From NCBI RefSeq assembly GCF_002101965.1, contig NZ_LQQA01000015.1, positions 434,001 to 498,000 on the forward strand: 64,000 nt of DNA. Direction: 5' to 3'. The stretch's first letter is position 1. Each line of letters begins with the position of its first letter. The notes beneath the pieces are model-generated. The model saw only the letters and a list, made by a program, of their open reading frames with translations. It was not told where the DNA came from and ran no database searches. Of this stretch, positions 1 through 7,337 are shown piece after piece. The DNA is from Mycolicibacterium wolinskyi (GTDB lineage Bacteria > Actinomycetota > Actinomycetes > Mycobacteriales > Mycobacteriaceae). Position numbers and translations under genes: made by a program.

Positions 1-80
1 TGGTGGCCGGCAACGAACACTGGTCGGGCTTCCGTCCGGACCGCATCAAGGCGCTCAGCTCCGCAGCGGTCAGCGCATAG
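1..80 (+). CDS. nrdH: NrdH glutaredoxin-like protein, 3' end only
   Basis: This is the C-terminal 25 codons of a gene that begins outside the window; the readable frame starts at base 3 and stops at TAG 78-80. The peptide VAGNEHWSGFRPDRIKAL is the conserved end of actinobacterial NrdH, the thioredoxin-like redoxin that re-reduces the class Ib ribonucleotide reductase. The W-S-G-F-R-P-D motif is the NrdH family signature. Its position directly before nrdI and nrdE, with a 39-base gap, is the standard nrdHIE order. The CxxC active site lies upstream and cannot be checked. Confidence 0.95.
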   Translation, partial: VAGNEHWSGFRPDRIKALSSAAVSA

Positions 81-119
81 ACATAAGGCAGTAACAACCG
101 GGGGAGAGGATGAGGACAG

Positions 120-563
120 ATGGCCAATCTCGTCTACTTCTCCAGCGTCTCGGAGAACACCCATCGTTTCGTCGAGAAGCTGGGCCTCCCCGCCATCCGG
201 ATCCCGCTGCACGGCCGCATCGAGGTGGACGAACCCTACGTCCTGATCCTGCCGACCTACGGCGGTGGCCGTGCGACCCCGGACATCAATGACGGTGGCT
301 ACGTTCCCAAACAGGTCATCGCGTTCCTCAACAACGAACACAATCGGTCGTTGATCCGCGGCGTCATCGCCGCGGGCAACAACAACTTCGGTGCGGAGTT
401 CGCCTACGCGGGCAATGTGGTCTCGCGCAAGTGCGGTGTGCCGTACCTCTATCGCTTCGAACTCATGGGAACCCCGGACGACGTGGCTGCCGTCCGCGCG
501 GGCTTGGAAGACTTTTGGAAGGACCAGACGTGCCACCAACCGTCACAGCTGCAGAGCCTGTAA
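120..563 (+). CDS. nrdI: NrdI flavodoxin-like protein of class Ib ribonucleotide reductase
   Basis: 147 residues starting at ATG 120 with a GGGGGAGAGG ribosome site just upstream. NrdI is the FMN protein that supplies the oxidant used to assemble the dimanganese-tyrosyl radical cofactor of NrdF. The flavodoxin-like N-terminus (LVYFSSVSENTHRF, residues 4-17) forms the phosphate-binding loop, and ILPTYGGG (about 43-50) and the G-N-N-N-F-G motif (about 86-91) match the family's flavin-contacting loops. Its 3' end overlaps the nrdE start by 34 bases, which suggests translational coupling. Full length for the family. Confidence 0.96.
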   Translation: MANLVYFSSVSENTHRFVEKLGLPAIRIPLHGRIEVDEPYVLILPTYGGGRATPDINDGGYVPKQVIAFLNNEHNRSLIRGVIAAGNNNFGAEFAYAGNVVSRKCGVPYLYRFELMGTPDDVAAVRAGLEDFWKDQTCHQPSQLQSL

Positions 564-2698
564 GCGACAGCACGCACGCGCTCCCCGGGGAGACCGACTA
601 CCACGCCCTGAACGCGATGCTGAATCTGTACGACAAAGACGGCAAGATTCAGTTCGACAAAGACAAGCAGGCCGCGCGCGAGTACTTCCTGCAGCACGTC
701 AACCAGAACACGGTCTTCTTCCACAGCCAGGACGAGAAGCTCGACTACCTGATCGAGAAGAACTACTACGAGCGCGAGGTGCTCGACCAGTACAGCCGCA
801 ACTTCGTCAAGGGGCTGCTGGATCGCGCCTACGCCAAGAAGTTCCGGTTCCCGACGTTCCTCGGTGCCTTCAAGTACTACACGAGCTACACGCTCAAGAC
901 CTTCGACGGCAAGCGTTACCTGGAGCGGTTCGAGGACCGCGTCGTCATGGTCGCGCTGACGCTCGCCGCCGGTGACACCGAACTGGCCGAGAAGCTGGTC
1001 GACGAGATCATCGACGGACGGTTCCAGCCGGCGACGCCGACGTTCCTCAACTCGGGCAAGAAGCAGCGCGGCGAGCCGGTGTCGTGCTTCCTGCTGCGCA
1101 TCGAGGACAACATGGAGTCCATCGGGCGCTCGATCAACTCGGCACTGCAGTTGTCCAAGCGCGGTGGCGGAGTTGCCTTGCTGCTCACCAACATTCGTGA
1201 GCACGGCGCGCCGATCAAGAACATCGAGAACCAGAGCTCGGGCGTCATCCCGATCATGAAGCTGCTGGAGGACTCGTTCTCCTACGCCAATCAGCTCGGG
1301 GCGCGTCAGGGCGCCGGCGCGGTGTACCTGCACGCGCATCATCCCGACATCTACCGGTTTCTCGACACCAAGCGCGAGAACGCCGACGAGAAGATCCGGA
1401 TCAAGACGCTCTCGCTGGGCGTGGTGATCCCGGACATCACGTTCGAGTTGGCCAAGAAGAACGAGGACATGTACCTCTTCTCGCCGTACGACGTCGAACG
1501 CGTCTACGGCGTCCCGTTCGCCGACATCTCGGTCACCGAGAAGTACTACGAGATGGTCGACAACGCACAGATCCGCAAGACCAAGATCAAGGCGCGCGAG
1601 TTCTTCCAGACGCTGGCCGAGCTGCAGTTCGAGTCGGGTTACCCCTACATCATGTTCGAGGACACGGTGAACCGGGCCAACCCGATCGACGGCAAGATCA
1701 CCCACAGCAACCTGTGCTCGGAGATCCTGCAGGTGTCGACGCCGTCGGTGTTCAACGACGATCTGTCCTACGCCAAGGTGGGCAAGGACATCTCGTGCAA
1801 CCTCGGCTCGCTCAACATCGCCAAGGCCATGGATTCGCCGGACTTCGCGCAGACCATCGAGGTCGCGATCCGGGCGCTGACGGCAGTGAGCGATCAGACC
1901 CACATCTGGTCGGTGCCGTCGATCGAGCAGGGCAACAACAGCTCGCACGCGATCGGGCTCGGGCAGATGAACCTGCACGGGTACCTCGCCCGCGAGCGGA
2001 TCTTCTACGGGTCCGAAGAGGGCATCGACTTCACCAACATCTACTTCTACACCGTGCTGTTCCATGCCCTGAGGGCATCGAATCTCATTGCCATCGAACG
2101 TGATACGCGTTTCGGCGGCTTCGAGAAGTCCAAGTACGCCTCAGGTGAGTTCTTCGACAAGTACACCGAGCAGGTGTGGGAGCCGAAGACCGACAAGGTG
2201 CGGCAGCTCTTCGCCGACGCCGGGATCCACATCCCGACGCAGGATGATTGGAAGCAGCTGAAGGAGTCGGTGCAGAAGCACGGCATCTACAACCAGAACC
2301 TGCAGGCGGTTCCGCCGACCGGGTCGATCTCCTACATCAACCACTCGACGTCGTCGATCCACCCGGTCGCATCGAAGATCGAGATCCGCAAGGAAGGCAA
2401 GATCGGTCGCGTCTACTATCCGGCGCCGTACCTGACGAACGACAACCTGGAGTATTACCAGGACGCGTACGAGATCGGGTACGAGAAGATCATCGACACC
2501 TATGCGGCGGCCACCCAACACGTGGATCAGGGGCTCAGCCTGACGCTGTTCTTCAAAGACACCGCCAACACGCGCGACGTCAACAAGGCGCAGATCTACG
2601 CCTGGCGCAAGGGAATCAAGACGCTCTACTACATCCGCCTACGCCAGATGGCTTTGGAAGGCACCGAGGTCGAAAACTGCGTCAGTTGCATGTTGTGA
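530..2698 (+). CDS. nrdE: Class Ib ribonucleotide reductase large subunit
   Basis: 722 residues from GTG 530, the start that gives the PPTVTAAEP N-terminus resembling mycobacterial homologues; the open frame extends further upstream but only inside nrdI. NrdE reduces ribonucleoside diphosphates to deoxy forms. Catalytic residues are visible: the NLCSE motif carries thiyl-radical Cys396 with Asn394 and Glu398, the redox cysteines are Cys186 (PVSCFLLR) and Cys423 (ISCNLGSLN), and the C-terminal CVSC tail (717-720) exchanges disulfides with NrdH. There is no ATP-cone, as expected for class Ib. Partner nrdF2 lies 10.8 kb downstream on the same strand. In M. tuberculosis only two genes (Rv3050c, Rv3049c) separate the two subunits, so the intervening block here is expanded. 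Confidence 0.97.
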   Translation: MPPTVTAAEPVSDSTHALPGETDYHALNAMLNLYDKDGKIQFDKDKQAAREYFLQHVNQNTVFFHSQDEKLDYLIEKNYYEREVLDQYSRNFVKGLLDRAYAKKFRFPTFLGAFKYYTSYTLKTFDGKRYLERFEDRVVMVALTLAAGDTELAEKLVDEIIDGRFQPATPTFLNSGKKQRGEPVSCFLLRIEDNMESIGRSINSALQLSKRGGGVALLLTNIREHGAPIKNIENQSSGVIPIMKLLEDSFSYANQLGARQGAGAVYLHAHHPDIYRFLDTKRENADEKIRIKTLSLGVVIPDITFELAKKNEDMYLFSPYDVERVYGVPFADISVTEKYYEMVDNAQIRKTKIKAREFFQTLAELQFESGYPYIMFEDTVNRANPIDGKITHSNLCSEILQVSTPSVFNDDLSYAKVGKDISCNLGSLNIAKAMDSPDFAQTIEVAIRALTAVSDQTHIWSVPSIEQGNNSSHAIGLGQMNLHGYLARERIFYGSEEGIDFTNIYFYTVLFHALRASNLIAIERDTRFGGFEKSKYASGEFFDKYTEQVWEPKTDKVRQLFADAGIHIPTQDDWKQLKESVQKHGIYNQNLQAVPPTGSISYINHSTSSIHPVASKIEIRKEGKIGRVYYPAPYLTNDNLEYYQDAYEIGYEKIIDTYAAATQHVDQGLSLTLFFKDTANTRDVNKAQIYAWRKGIKTLYYIRLRQMALEGTEVENCVSCML

Positions 2699-2718
2699 TC
2701 TGAGCTGGCGTGCTGCGC

Positions 2719-2774
2719 GAGCGTGGGCACTATGCACGCGTTAGCTCGAATTGGCGTGCACAAGGCCCACGCTC
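2719..2774. terminator. Long imperfect hairpin between convergent nrdE and DUF5997 genes
   Basis: Left arm 2719-2737 and right arm 2756-2774 pair as GAGCGTGGGC/GCCCACGCTC plus an inner TGCAC/GTGCA stem, separated by a four-base mismatch. It sits between two convergent stop codons and has no T-run. It is probably a bidirectional transcription end; this is an inference from position and structure. Confidence 0.6.
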
Positions 2775-2784
2775 GACGTGTCTG

Positions 2785-3168
2785 TTAGTCGCGAGCCTGC
2801 TCCGCACGCACGGCCTTCAGGCGGCGTTCTTCGCTCAGCACATTCTGGTAGCTCTCCCGTTCGGCGACCAGCCAGTCCGGCTTCTCCTCGAGCAGCTGAT
2901 TGATCTGCTCGGTGGTGAGTGCCTCGGTAACCCCGCCGCGCGCGAGACCCGCGATCGAGACACCGAGCTTGGCCGCCACCAGATTCTTGGGGTGCGGCCC
3001 GTTCTTGCGGAGATCCTTGAGCCACTGCGGCGGATCGGCTTGCAGCGCCGCGAGCTCGGCGCGCGTGATCGCATTCTCCTGGAACTCGGCTGGCGTCGCC
3101 GGCAAGTACACGTCCAGCTTCTTCGCCGCCGTGGCGGGTTTCATGGACTGCGCATTCGGCCTGCTCAT
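2785..3168 (-). CDS. DUF5997 family protein
   Basis: 127 residues starting at ATG 3168 with CGAGGGA as a ribosome site 5-10 bases upstream; a TTG at 3183 would add five residues without such a site. The protein (LDVYLPATPAEFQENAITRA near the N-terminus, then WLKDLRKNGPHPKNLVAAKLGVSIAGLAR) is the small all-helical actinobacterial family known as DUF5997, of unknown function. The C-terminal half resembles a helix-turn-helix-like helical bundle (LGVSIAGLARGGVTEALT), but I would not call it a DNA-binding protein. It is divergent from the LysR-effector-domain gene at 3223, and the two families are commonly neighbours in actinobacteria, suggesting a functional pair. Confidence 0.8.
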   Translation of the reverse strand: MSRPNAQSMKPATAAKKLDVYLPATPAEFQENAITRAELAALQADPPQWLKDLRKNGPHPKNLVAAKLGVSIAGLARGGVTEALTTEQINQLLEEKPDWLVAERESYQNVLSEERRLKAVRAEQARD

Positions 3169-3210
3169 GCTGGTCCCTCGCAAGCGTCGCTCATGGCCTC
3201 AGCCTATCGG

Positions 3211-3222
3211 TAGCCTGAGGCG
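3211..3222 (+). promoter_or_regulatory. Leaderless-type -10 box of the LysR-effector gene
   Basis: TAGCCT at 3211-3216 fits the mycobacterial TAnnnT -10 consensus and lies exactly six bases before GTG 3223. Transcription would begin at or next to the start codon, giving a leaderless mRNA. There is no Shine-Dalgarno sequence. Confidence 0.6.
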
Positions 3223-3933
3223 GTGACCCAGTCGTCGCTCACCCTCGGGTACGTCCCGGGCGGGACGCCCGCGAAGTGGGCCCGGATCTGGGCGGAGCGC
3301 CATCCCAACGTTCCCCTGCAGTTGTGCGCCGTGGATGCGGCCGATGCGGCAGACGCGGTGCGGGCCGGCACCGTCGACGTGGCGTTGTTGCGGCTGCCCG
3401 CCGACACATCGGGGCTTGCAGTCATCCCGCTGTATGAGGAGACGACGGTGGCCGTGGTGCCGACCGATCACCTTCTCACTGCCGATGATGAGATCACCGC
3501 CGCGGACCTCGACGGTGAGTCGACGTTGCTTCCGCTCGACAACGTCGTCACCTGGTCGGCCCCGGGTTCCCCGCTTGAGCACCGACCCGACACCACGAAG
3601 GACGCAATAGAACTCGTTGCCGCTGGAATGGGCGTGGTCGTCGTTCCGCAGTCGCTGGCGCGGCTGTATCACCGCAAAGACCTCACATACCGCCCGATCA
3701 CCGACGCGCCCGCGTGCCCCGTCGCGCTGGCTTTCCCGGAGGGCCCGCAGTCGCCGCTCGTCGAGGAGTTCATCGGTGTTGTGCGTGGCCGCAAACCGAG
3801 TTCGTCGCGGGGGCAGGCCGAGCCCGCTCCGAAACGCACCGCACGGGAGAAGACGCTGGCGAAGCAGGCTGCCCGCGCCGCGGCGGGAAAGGTCGCCCGT
3901 AAGCCGAGTCGAACTCAACGCGGTCGACGCTGA
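3223..3933 (+). CDS. LysR-type effector-binding domain protein lacking the helix-turn-helix
   Basis: 236 residues from GTG 3223. Residues 4-190 form a periplasmic-binding-protein-like LysR substrate domain (LTLGYVPGGTPAKWARIW, then VDVALLRLP, VAVVPTDHLL, AAGMGVVVVPQSLARL). There is no N-terminal winged helix: the protein begins directly at the first beta strand of the effector domain, and the upstream sequence is a short intergenic region, so this is not a mis-called start. The last 40 residues are a lysine/arginine-rich tail (KRTAREKTLAKQAARAAAGK and following). It could sense a small molecule and act through the divergent DUF5997 protein. Function is not known. Confidence 0.82.
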   Translation: MTQSSLTLGYVPGGTPAKWARIWAERHPNVPLQLCAVDAADAADAVRAGTVDVALLRLPADTSGLAVIPLYEETTVAVVPTDHLLTADDEITAADLDGESTLLPLDNVVTWSAPGSPLEHRPDTTKDAIELVAAGMGVVVVPQSLARLYHRKDLTYRPITDAPACPVALAFPEGPQSPLVEEFIGVVRGRKPSSSRGQAEPAPKRTAREKTLAKQAARAAAGKVARKPSRTQRGRR

Positions 3934-4008
3934 TCAGCCAGATGGCTTCCGAGGGAAGCGAAGTGGCGGGTTTGCACAGGTCATGACCGCTTGCGTTGGC
4001 AATTTTCG

Positions 4009-4020
4009 TGAAACGTTTCA
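4009..4020. promoter_or_regulatory. Perfect 12-bp palindrome TGAAACGTTTCA upstream of MFS gene
   Basis: The self-complementary sequence with a central CpG has the form of LacI/GalR-family operators (AAACGTTT core). It lies in the 209-base gap before the OFA-type MFS gene, 123 bases upstream of ATG 4143. No LacI-type regulator is encoded in the window, so the binding protein would be elsewhere. Confidence 0.5.
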
Positions 4021-4142
4021 AAACCGGCGGGCTTTCGCTAAGGTCCGTCGAGGAATCGCTTCATGTGTCCCCGACCACAGCCGTGGCGGGTGTGGCGCTC
4101 GCGGTGGCAGCACGGGCGTCGTCAGGCAACGAAAGGCCAAAG

Positions 4143-5537
4143 ATGACAGTGTCCACCGCACCGACCACGGCGCCCTTCTTCAGCCGCGAGCGCATCATCG
4201 CGCCGCCGGGCTGGAGTCGATGGCTGGTGCCGCCGGCGGCATTGTCGATCCATCTGTCCGTCGGCGCGGCTTATTCGTGGAGCGTGTTCAAGAAGCCGCT
4301 CGAGGGAGCGCTCGGCATCTCCGGCACGCTGAGCGCCCTGCCGTTCACGATCGGGATCGTCATGCTCGGGCTGTCGGCCGCGGTCTTCGGCACCTGGGTC
4401 GACCGCAACGGGCCGCGGATGGCCATGTTCGCGGCGATGTGCTGCTTCTGCGGTGGATGGCTCGTCGGTGCCGCCGGGCTTGCCCTGGGCCAGTACTGGC
4501 TGGTGCTGCTGGGCTACGGCGTGCTGGGCGGGATCGGTTGGGGCATCGGTTACATCTCGCCGGTTTCCACGCTGATCAAGTGGTTCCCGGACAAGCCGGG
4601 AATGGCGACCGGGCTGGCGATCATGGGCTTCGGCGGCGGCGCGCTCATCGCGTCACCGTGGTCGACGGCGATGCTGGGCGCGTTCGGCACCGACACCGCC
4701 GGGATCGCGAAAACCTTTGTCGTACACGGATTGGCCTATGCGGTCTTCATGTCGTTGGGCTGGCTTCTCGTGCGGGTGCCCCGGCCGGATTGGCGGCCGA
4801 CGGGCTGGACGCCACCGCCGGTGCAGGCGGGGTCGATCGTGACCGGCGGGCAGGTATCGGCAGGCAACGCGGTCAAGACCCCACAGTTCTGGCTGCTGTG
4901 GGTGGTCTTGTGCTTCAACGTGACTGCCGGCATCGGCATCCTGGAGAAGGCTTCGCCGATCTACCAGGACTACTTCCCGATGGCGGGCGCGGCGGCGGGT
5001 GCGTTGGCTGCCGCGGCGGCCGGATATGTGGCGATGCTGTCGCTGGGCAACATGCTCGGCCGTATCGGCTGGTCGAGCCTGTCGGATGTGATCGGCCGCA
5101 AGAACGCCTACCGGCTCTACCTGGGTGTGGGTGCGCTGCTCTACCTGACGATCACGGTGATGGAGAACTCCAACAAGCTGATCTTCCTGATCGCCACCAT
5201 CCTGATCCTGTCGTTCTATGGTGCGGGTTTCGCCACCGTCCCCGCGTATCTGCGGGATCTGTTCGGCACGTTCCAGGTCGGCGCGATCCACGGCCGGCTG
5301 CTCACCGCGTGGTCGGCAGCGGGAATTCTCGGACCGATCATCGTGAACTCGGTCGCCGACAGTCAGGCCGCGGCGGGCAAAGACGGCCCGGCGCTCTACA
5401 CCGTGTCATTCTCGATCATGATCGGGCTGCTCGTGATCGCGCTGGTGTGCAATGAGCTGATCCGCCCGGTGTCCTCGAAATGGCATGAACCGGAAGGCAA
5501 TCCGGCGAAGTCCGTCGCGAAGGAGGTGGCCCGGTGA
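4143..5537 (+). CDS. OFA-family MFS carrier (oxalate/formate antiporter-like)
   Basis: 464 residues from ATG 4143, preceded by GAAAGG; the open frame runs further upstream to 3996, but that part lacks membrane character and contains an operator-like palindrome. The protein has the 12-segment MFS fold, with the loop 2-3 motif GTWVDRNGPRMA (MFS motif A equivalent) and the OFA-type stretch GYGVLGGIGWGIGYISPVST followed by KWFPDKPGMATGLAIMGFGGG. OFA carriers move small carboxylates such as oxalate, formate or pyruvate. The substrate is not predictable. Its stop overlaps the start of a 47-codon gene (GTGA), so the two are translationally coupled. Confidence 0.85.
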   Translation: MTVSTAPTTAPFFSRERIIAPPGWSRWLVPPAALSIHLSVGAAYSWSVFKKPLEGALGISGTLSALPFTIGIVMLGLSAAVFGTWVDRNGPRMAMFAAMCCFCGGWLVGAAGLALGQYWLVLLGYGVLGGIGWGIGYISPVSTLIKWFPDKPGMATGLAIMGFGGGALIASPWSTAMLGAFGTDTAGIAKTFVVHGLAYAVFMSLGWLLVRVPRPDWRPTGWTPPPVQAGSIVTGGQVSAGNAVKTPQFWLLWVVLCFNVTAGIGILEKASPIYQDYFPMAGAAAGALAAAAAGYVAMLSLGNMLGRIGWSSLSDVIGRKNAYRLYLGVGALLYLTITVMENSNKLIFLIATILILSFYGAGFATVPAYLRDLFGTFQVGAIHGRLLTAWSAAGILGPIIVNSVADSQAAAGKDGPALYTVSFSIMIGLLVIALVCNELIRPVSSKWHEPEGNPAKSVAKEVAR

Positions 5538-5677
5538 ACGAGCCTGCTGTCGAGTATCACGAGTACACACCGACGGTCCCCAAGGCCTACATCGCACTCG
5601 CATGGCTGTGGGTCGTGGTGCCGTTCGGATACGGCGCCTACCAACTGCTGCTCAAAGTCGGGCAGTTGTTCGGCTGA
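5534..5677 (+). CDS. 47-residue MFS-associated small membrane protein
   Basis: GTG 5534 overlaps the TGA of the MFS gene and AGGAGG lies at 5521-5526, about 8 bases upstream, an ideal ribosome site. The peptide has a short hydrophilic start (NEPAVEYHEYTPTVPKAY) followed by one hydrophobic helix (IALAWLWVVVPFGYGAYQLL). Small single-span partners encoded directly after OFA-type MFS carriers are known in actinobacteria as 'MFS transporter small subunit'. I infer that it is an accessory subunit or stabiliser of the preceding carrier. Confidence 0.75.
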   Translation: MNEPAVEYHEYTPTVPKAYIALAWLWVVVPFGYGAYQLLLKVGQLFG

Positions 5678-5740
5678 CACCGAGGACTTGCCGGCGAAAA
5701 TCACTGGAGACCCACGCCGCGAGTTGTCACGCTCGAGTGC

Positions 5741-6586
5741 ATGATCGCCCATCTGCATTCGTCACCGAGCGACTTCGGCGCGGTAACGGGTGCGCTGTAC
5801 GGCGCGGACCCGGTGCTGTTCACCTCCGAGCTGACGACGCTGCGCACCGAGCCATGGCCGGCAGATCAAGTCCTGCTCTCGGTGTCGAACGGTGGCACCG
5901 TCGCCGGTGCGGCCGTGCAGATACGCGAGTCGGTGCTGTTGGTCAGTGGTCTGCCTCCGGACGCCTCGCGGTCGGCGGCCGATGCACTCGCATCAGCGAA
6001 TGCTCAGCTGTTGGGTGTGCGCGGAACCCCCGCTAACGCAACGGCTTTCACTCGGGCTTGGCGTGCGGTCACCGGGGTTGCGGCCCGCAGATCGTCGGAA
6101 GACGTGCTGTATCGCCTGGGTGTACTCACGCCGCCGACCGGGGTCCCCGGCAACTGGCGGCTCGCGGCAGATCCCGACGCCGAGCTCTTCGAACGTTGGC
6201 TCGACGCGTTCTATGTCGATGCGTTCGGCGCCGAGCCGAACATCGAGGCGAACCGCGGCATGCTCGCGTCGGTTCGCGCTGCCGGTGGCCACGTCCTGTT
6301 GTGGTCTGTCGGAGATGTGCCGGTCAGCATGGCGCGGCTGCATCCGGCTGTGCTCGGCACGTCGCGCATCGGTCCGGTCTACACGCCCAGCGAGCACCGC
6401 GGCCACGGCTATGCCGCCGCGGTCACCTCCGCGGCAGCGCAGTTCGCGCGTGACCGCGGGGTGAGCGATGTCGTGCTGTTCGCCGATGCCGCAAACGCCG
6501 TGTCCAACGGCGTCTACAAACGCATCGGCTTTGTGCCCGTCGCCGAGAACGTCCGGTATGCGCTCAGCCCCGATCGCCGCCGCTGA
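5741..6586 (+). CDS. GNAT-family N-acetyltransferase, two-domain form
   Basis: 281 residues from ATG 5741. The C-terminal half contains the GNAT acetyl-CoA loop IGPVYTPSEHRGHGYAAAVT (about 210-229), with the R-G-H-G-Y pyrophosphate-binding signature, and the terminal strand motif NGVYKRIGF. The N-terminal half looks like a degenerate GNAT repeat. Such tandem proteins are common in actinobacteria and their acceptors are usually unknown. Its last 23 bases overlap the 3' end of the convergent BenD-like gene. Confidence 0.85.
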   Translation: MIAHLHSSPSDFGAVTGALYGADPVLFTSELTTLRTEPWPADQVLLSVSNGGTVAGAAVQIRESVLLVSGLPPDASRSAADALASANAQLLGVRGTPANATAFTRAWRAVTGVAARRSSEDVLYRLGVLTPPTGVPGNWRLAADPDAELFERWLDAFYVDAFGAEPNIEANRGMLASVRAAGGHVLLWSVGDVPVSMARLHPAVLGTSRIGPVYTPSEHRGHGYAAAVTSAAAQFARDRGVSDVVLFADAANAVSNGVYKRIGFVPVAENVRYALSPDRRR

Positions 6587-7337
6587 CTTCCAGGACGGTG
6601 CCGGTGATGTAGCTGGCGTCGTCGGATGCCATGAAAAGGATTGGCGCCACCTGCTCTTCGATGCTGCTGTACCGCTTGAGGAACGTGCTCTGGGTGCTTT
6701 GCACGACGGTTTCCTCATGCCACCGAATCTCGTCGTCGGTCAGCGGATCGGGATTGCGGGGAATGCCTCCGGGCGGTGCCGCGGTTCCGCCGGGGGCGGT
6801 GGCGACGACGCGAATGCCCTTGCTCGCCGCTTCGAACGCGAGCGACGCGGTGAGCGCGTTGACGCCGCCCTTTGCGGCCGCATACGGCACGCGGTTGATG
6901 CTGCGGGTGGCGTTCGACGACACGTTGACGATGACTCCGTGGCCACGTTCGATCATGGACGGCAGGGCCGCGCGCGCACACCACAGCGTCGGCAACAGCG
7001 AGCGATGCAGTTCGGCGAGGATCTGTTGCTCCTCGTAGAACTCGTACGGTTTTCGCCAGATGGTCCCGCCGACATTGTTGACCAGAATGTCGATCCGGCC
7101 GAACTCGGCGATCGCGGACTGCATCAGATCGCATGCGCCGCTGTAGGTTTCGAGATCACACACGAAACCGCGCGCTGCGCTGCCCGCCGATGAGATCTCG
7201 TCACTGGCGCCGTGGACGCGGTCGGATCTGTCGGCGAGCACGACGGCTCCGCCCTCCGCGGCGATACCGCACGCGACGCCTTTGCCGATACCCTGCGCCG
7301 CACCCGTGACAACGGCAACCTTGCCCGTGAAGCGCAT
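6564..7337 (-). CDS. benD: BenD-like cis-diol dehydrogenase (SDR)
   Basis: 257 residues from ATG 7337 (an adjacent GTG at 7340 is also possible). A classical short-chain dehydrogenase with the cofactor loop TGAAQGIGKG, the NNVGG motif and the catalytic S-Y-K set (VPYAAAKGG). The stretch GGTIWRKPYEFYEEQQI, followed by SLLPTLWCARA, is characteristic of BenD, which oxidises benzoate cis-1,2-dihydrodiol to catechol. Its start overlaps the stop of the AAHS carrier (TGATG), so the two form an operon. The dioxygenase genes benABC that normally accompany benD are absent from the window. Confidence 0.82.
   Translation of the reverse strand: MRFTGKVAVVTGAAQGIGKGVACGIAAEGGAVVLADRSDRVHGASDEISSAGSAARGFVCDLETYSGACDLMQSAIAEFGRIDILVNNVGGTIWRKPYEFYEEQQILAELHRSLLPTLWCARAALPSMIERGHGVIVNVSSNATRSINRVPYAAAKGGVNALTASLAFEAASKGIRVVATAPGGTAAPPGGIPRNPDPLTDDEIRWHEETVVQSTQSTFLKRYSSIEEQVAPILFMASDDASYITGTVLEVSGGDRG

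Noticed and set aside
449..2065. 538-codon open frame on the minus strand within nrdE
   Set aside because: It mirrors nrdE codons and shows no family motif.
3996..4142. Upstream extension of the MFS reading frame
   Set aside because: It lacks hydrophobic character and a ribosome site and contains the operator-like palindrome; ATG 4143 has GAAAGG upstream.
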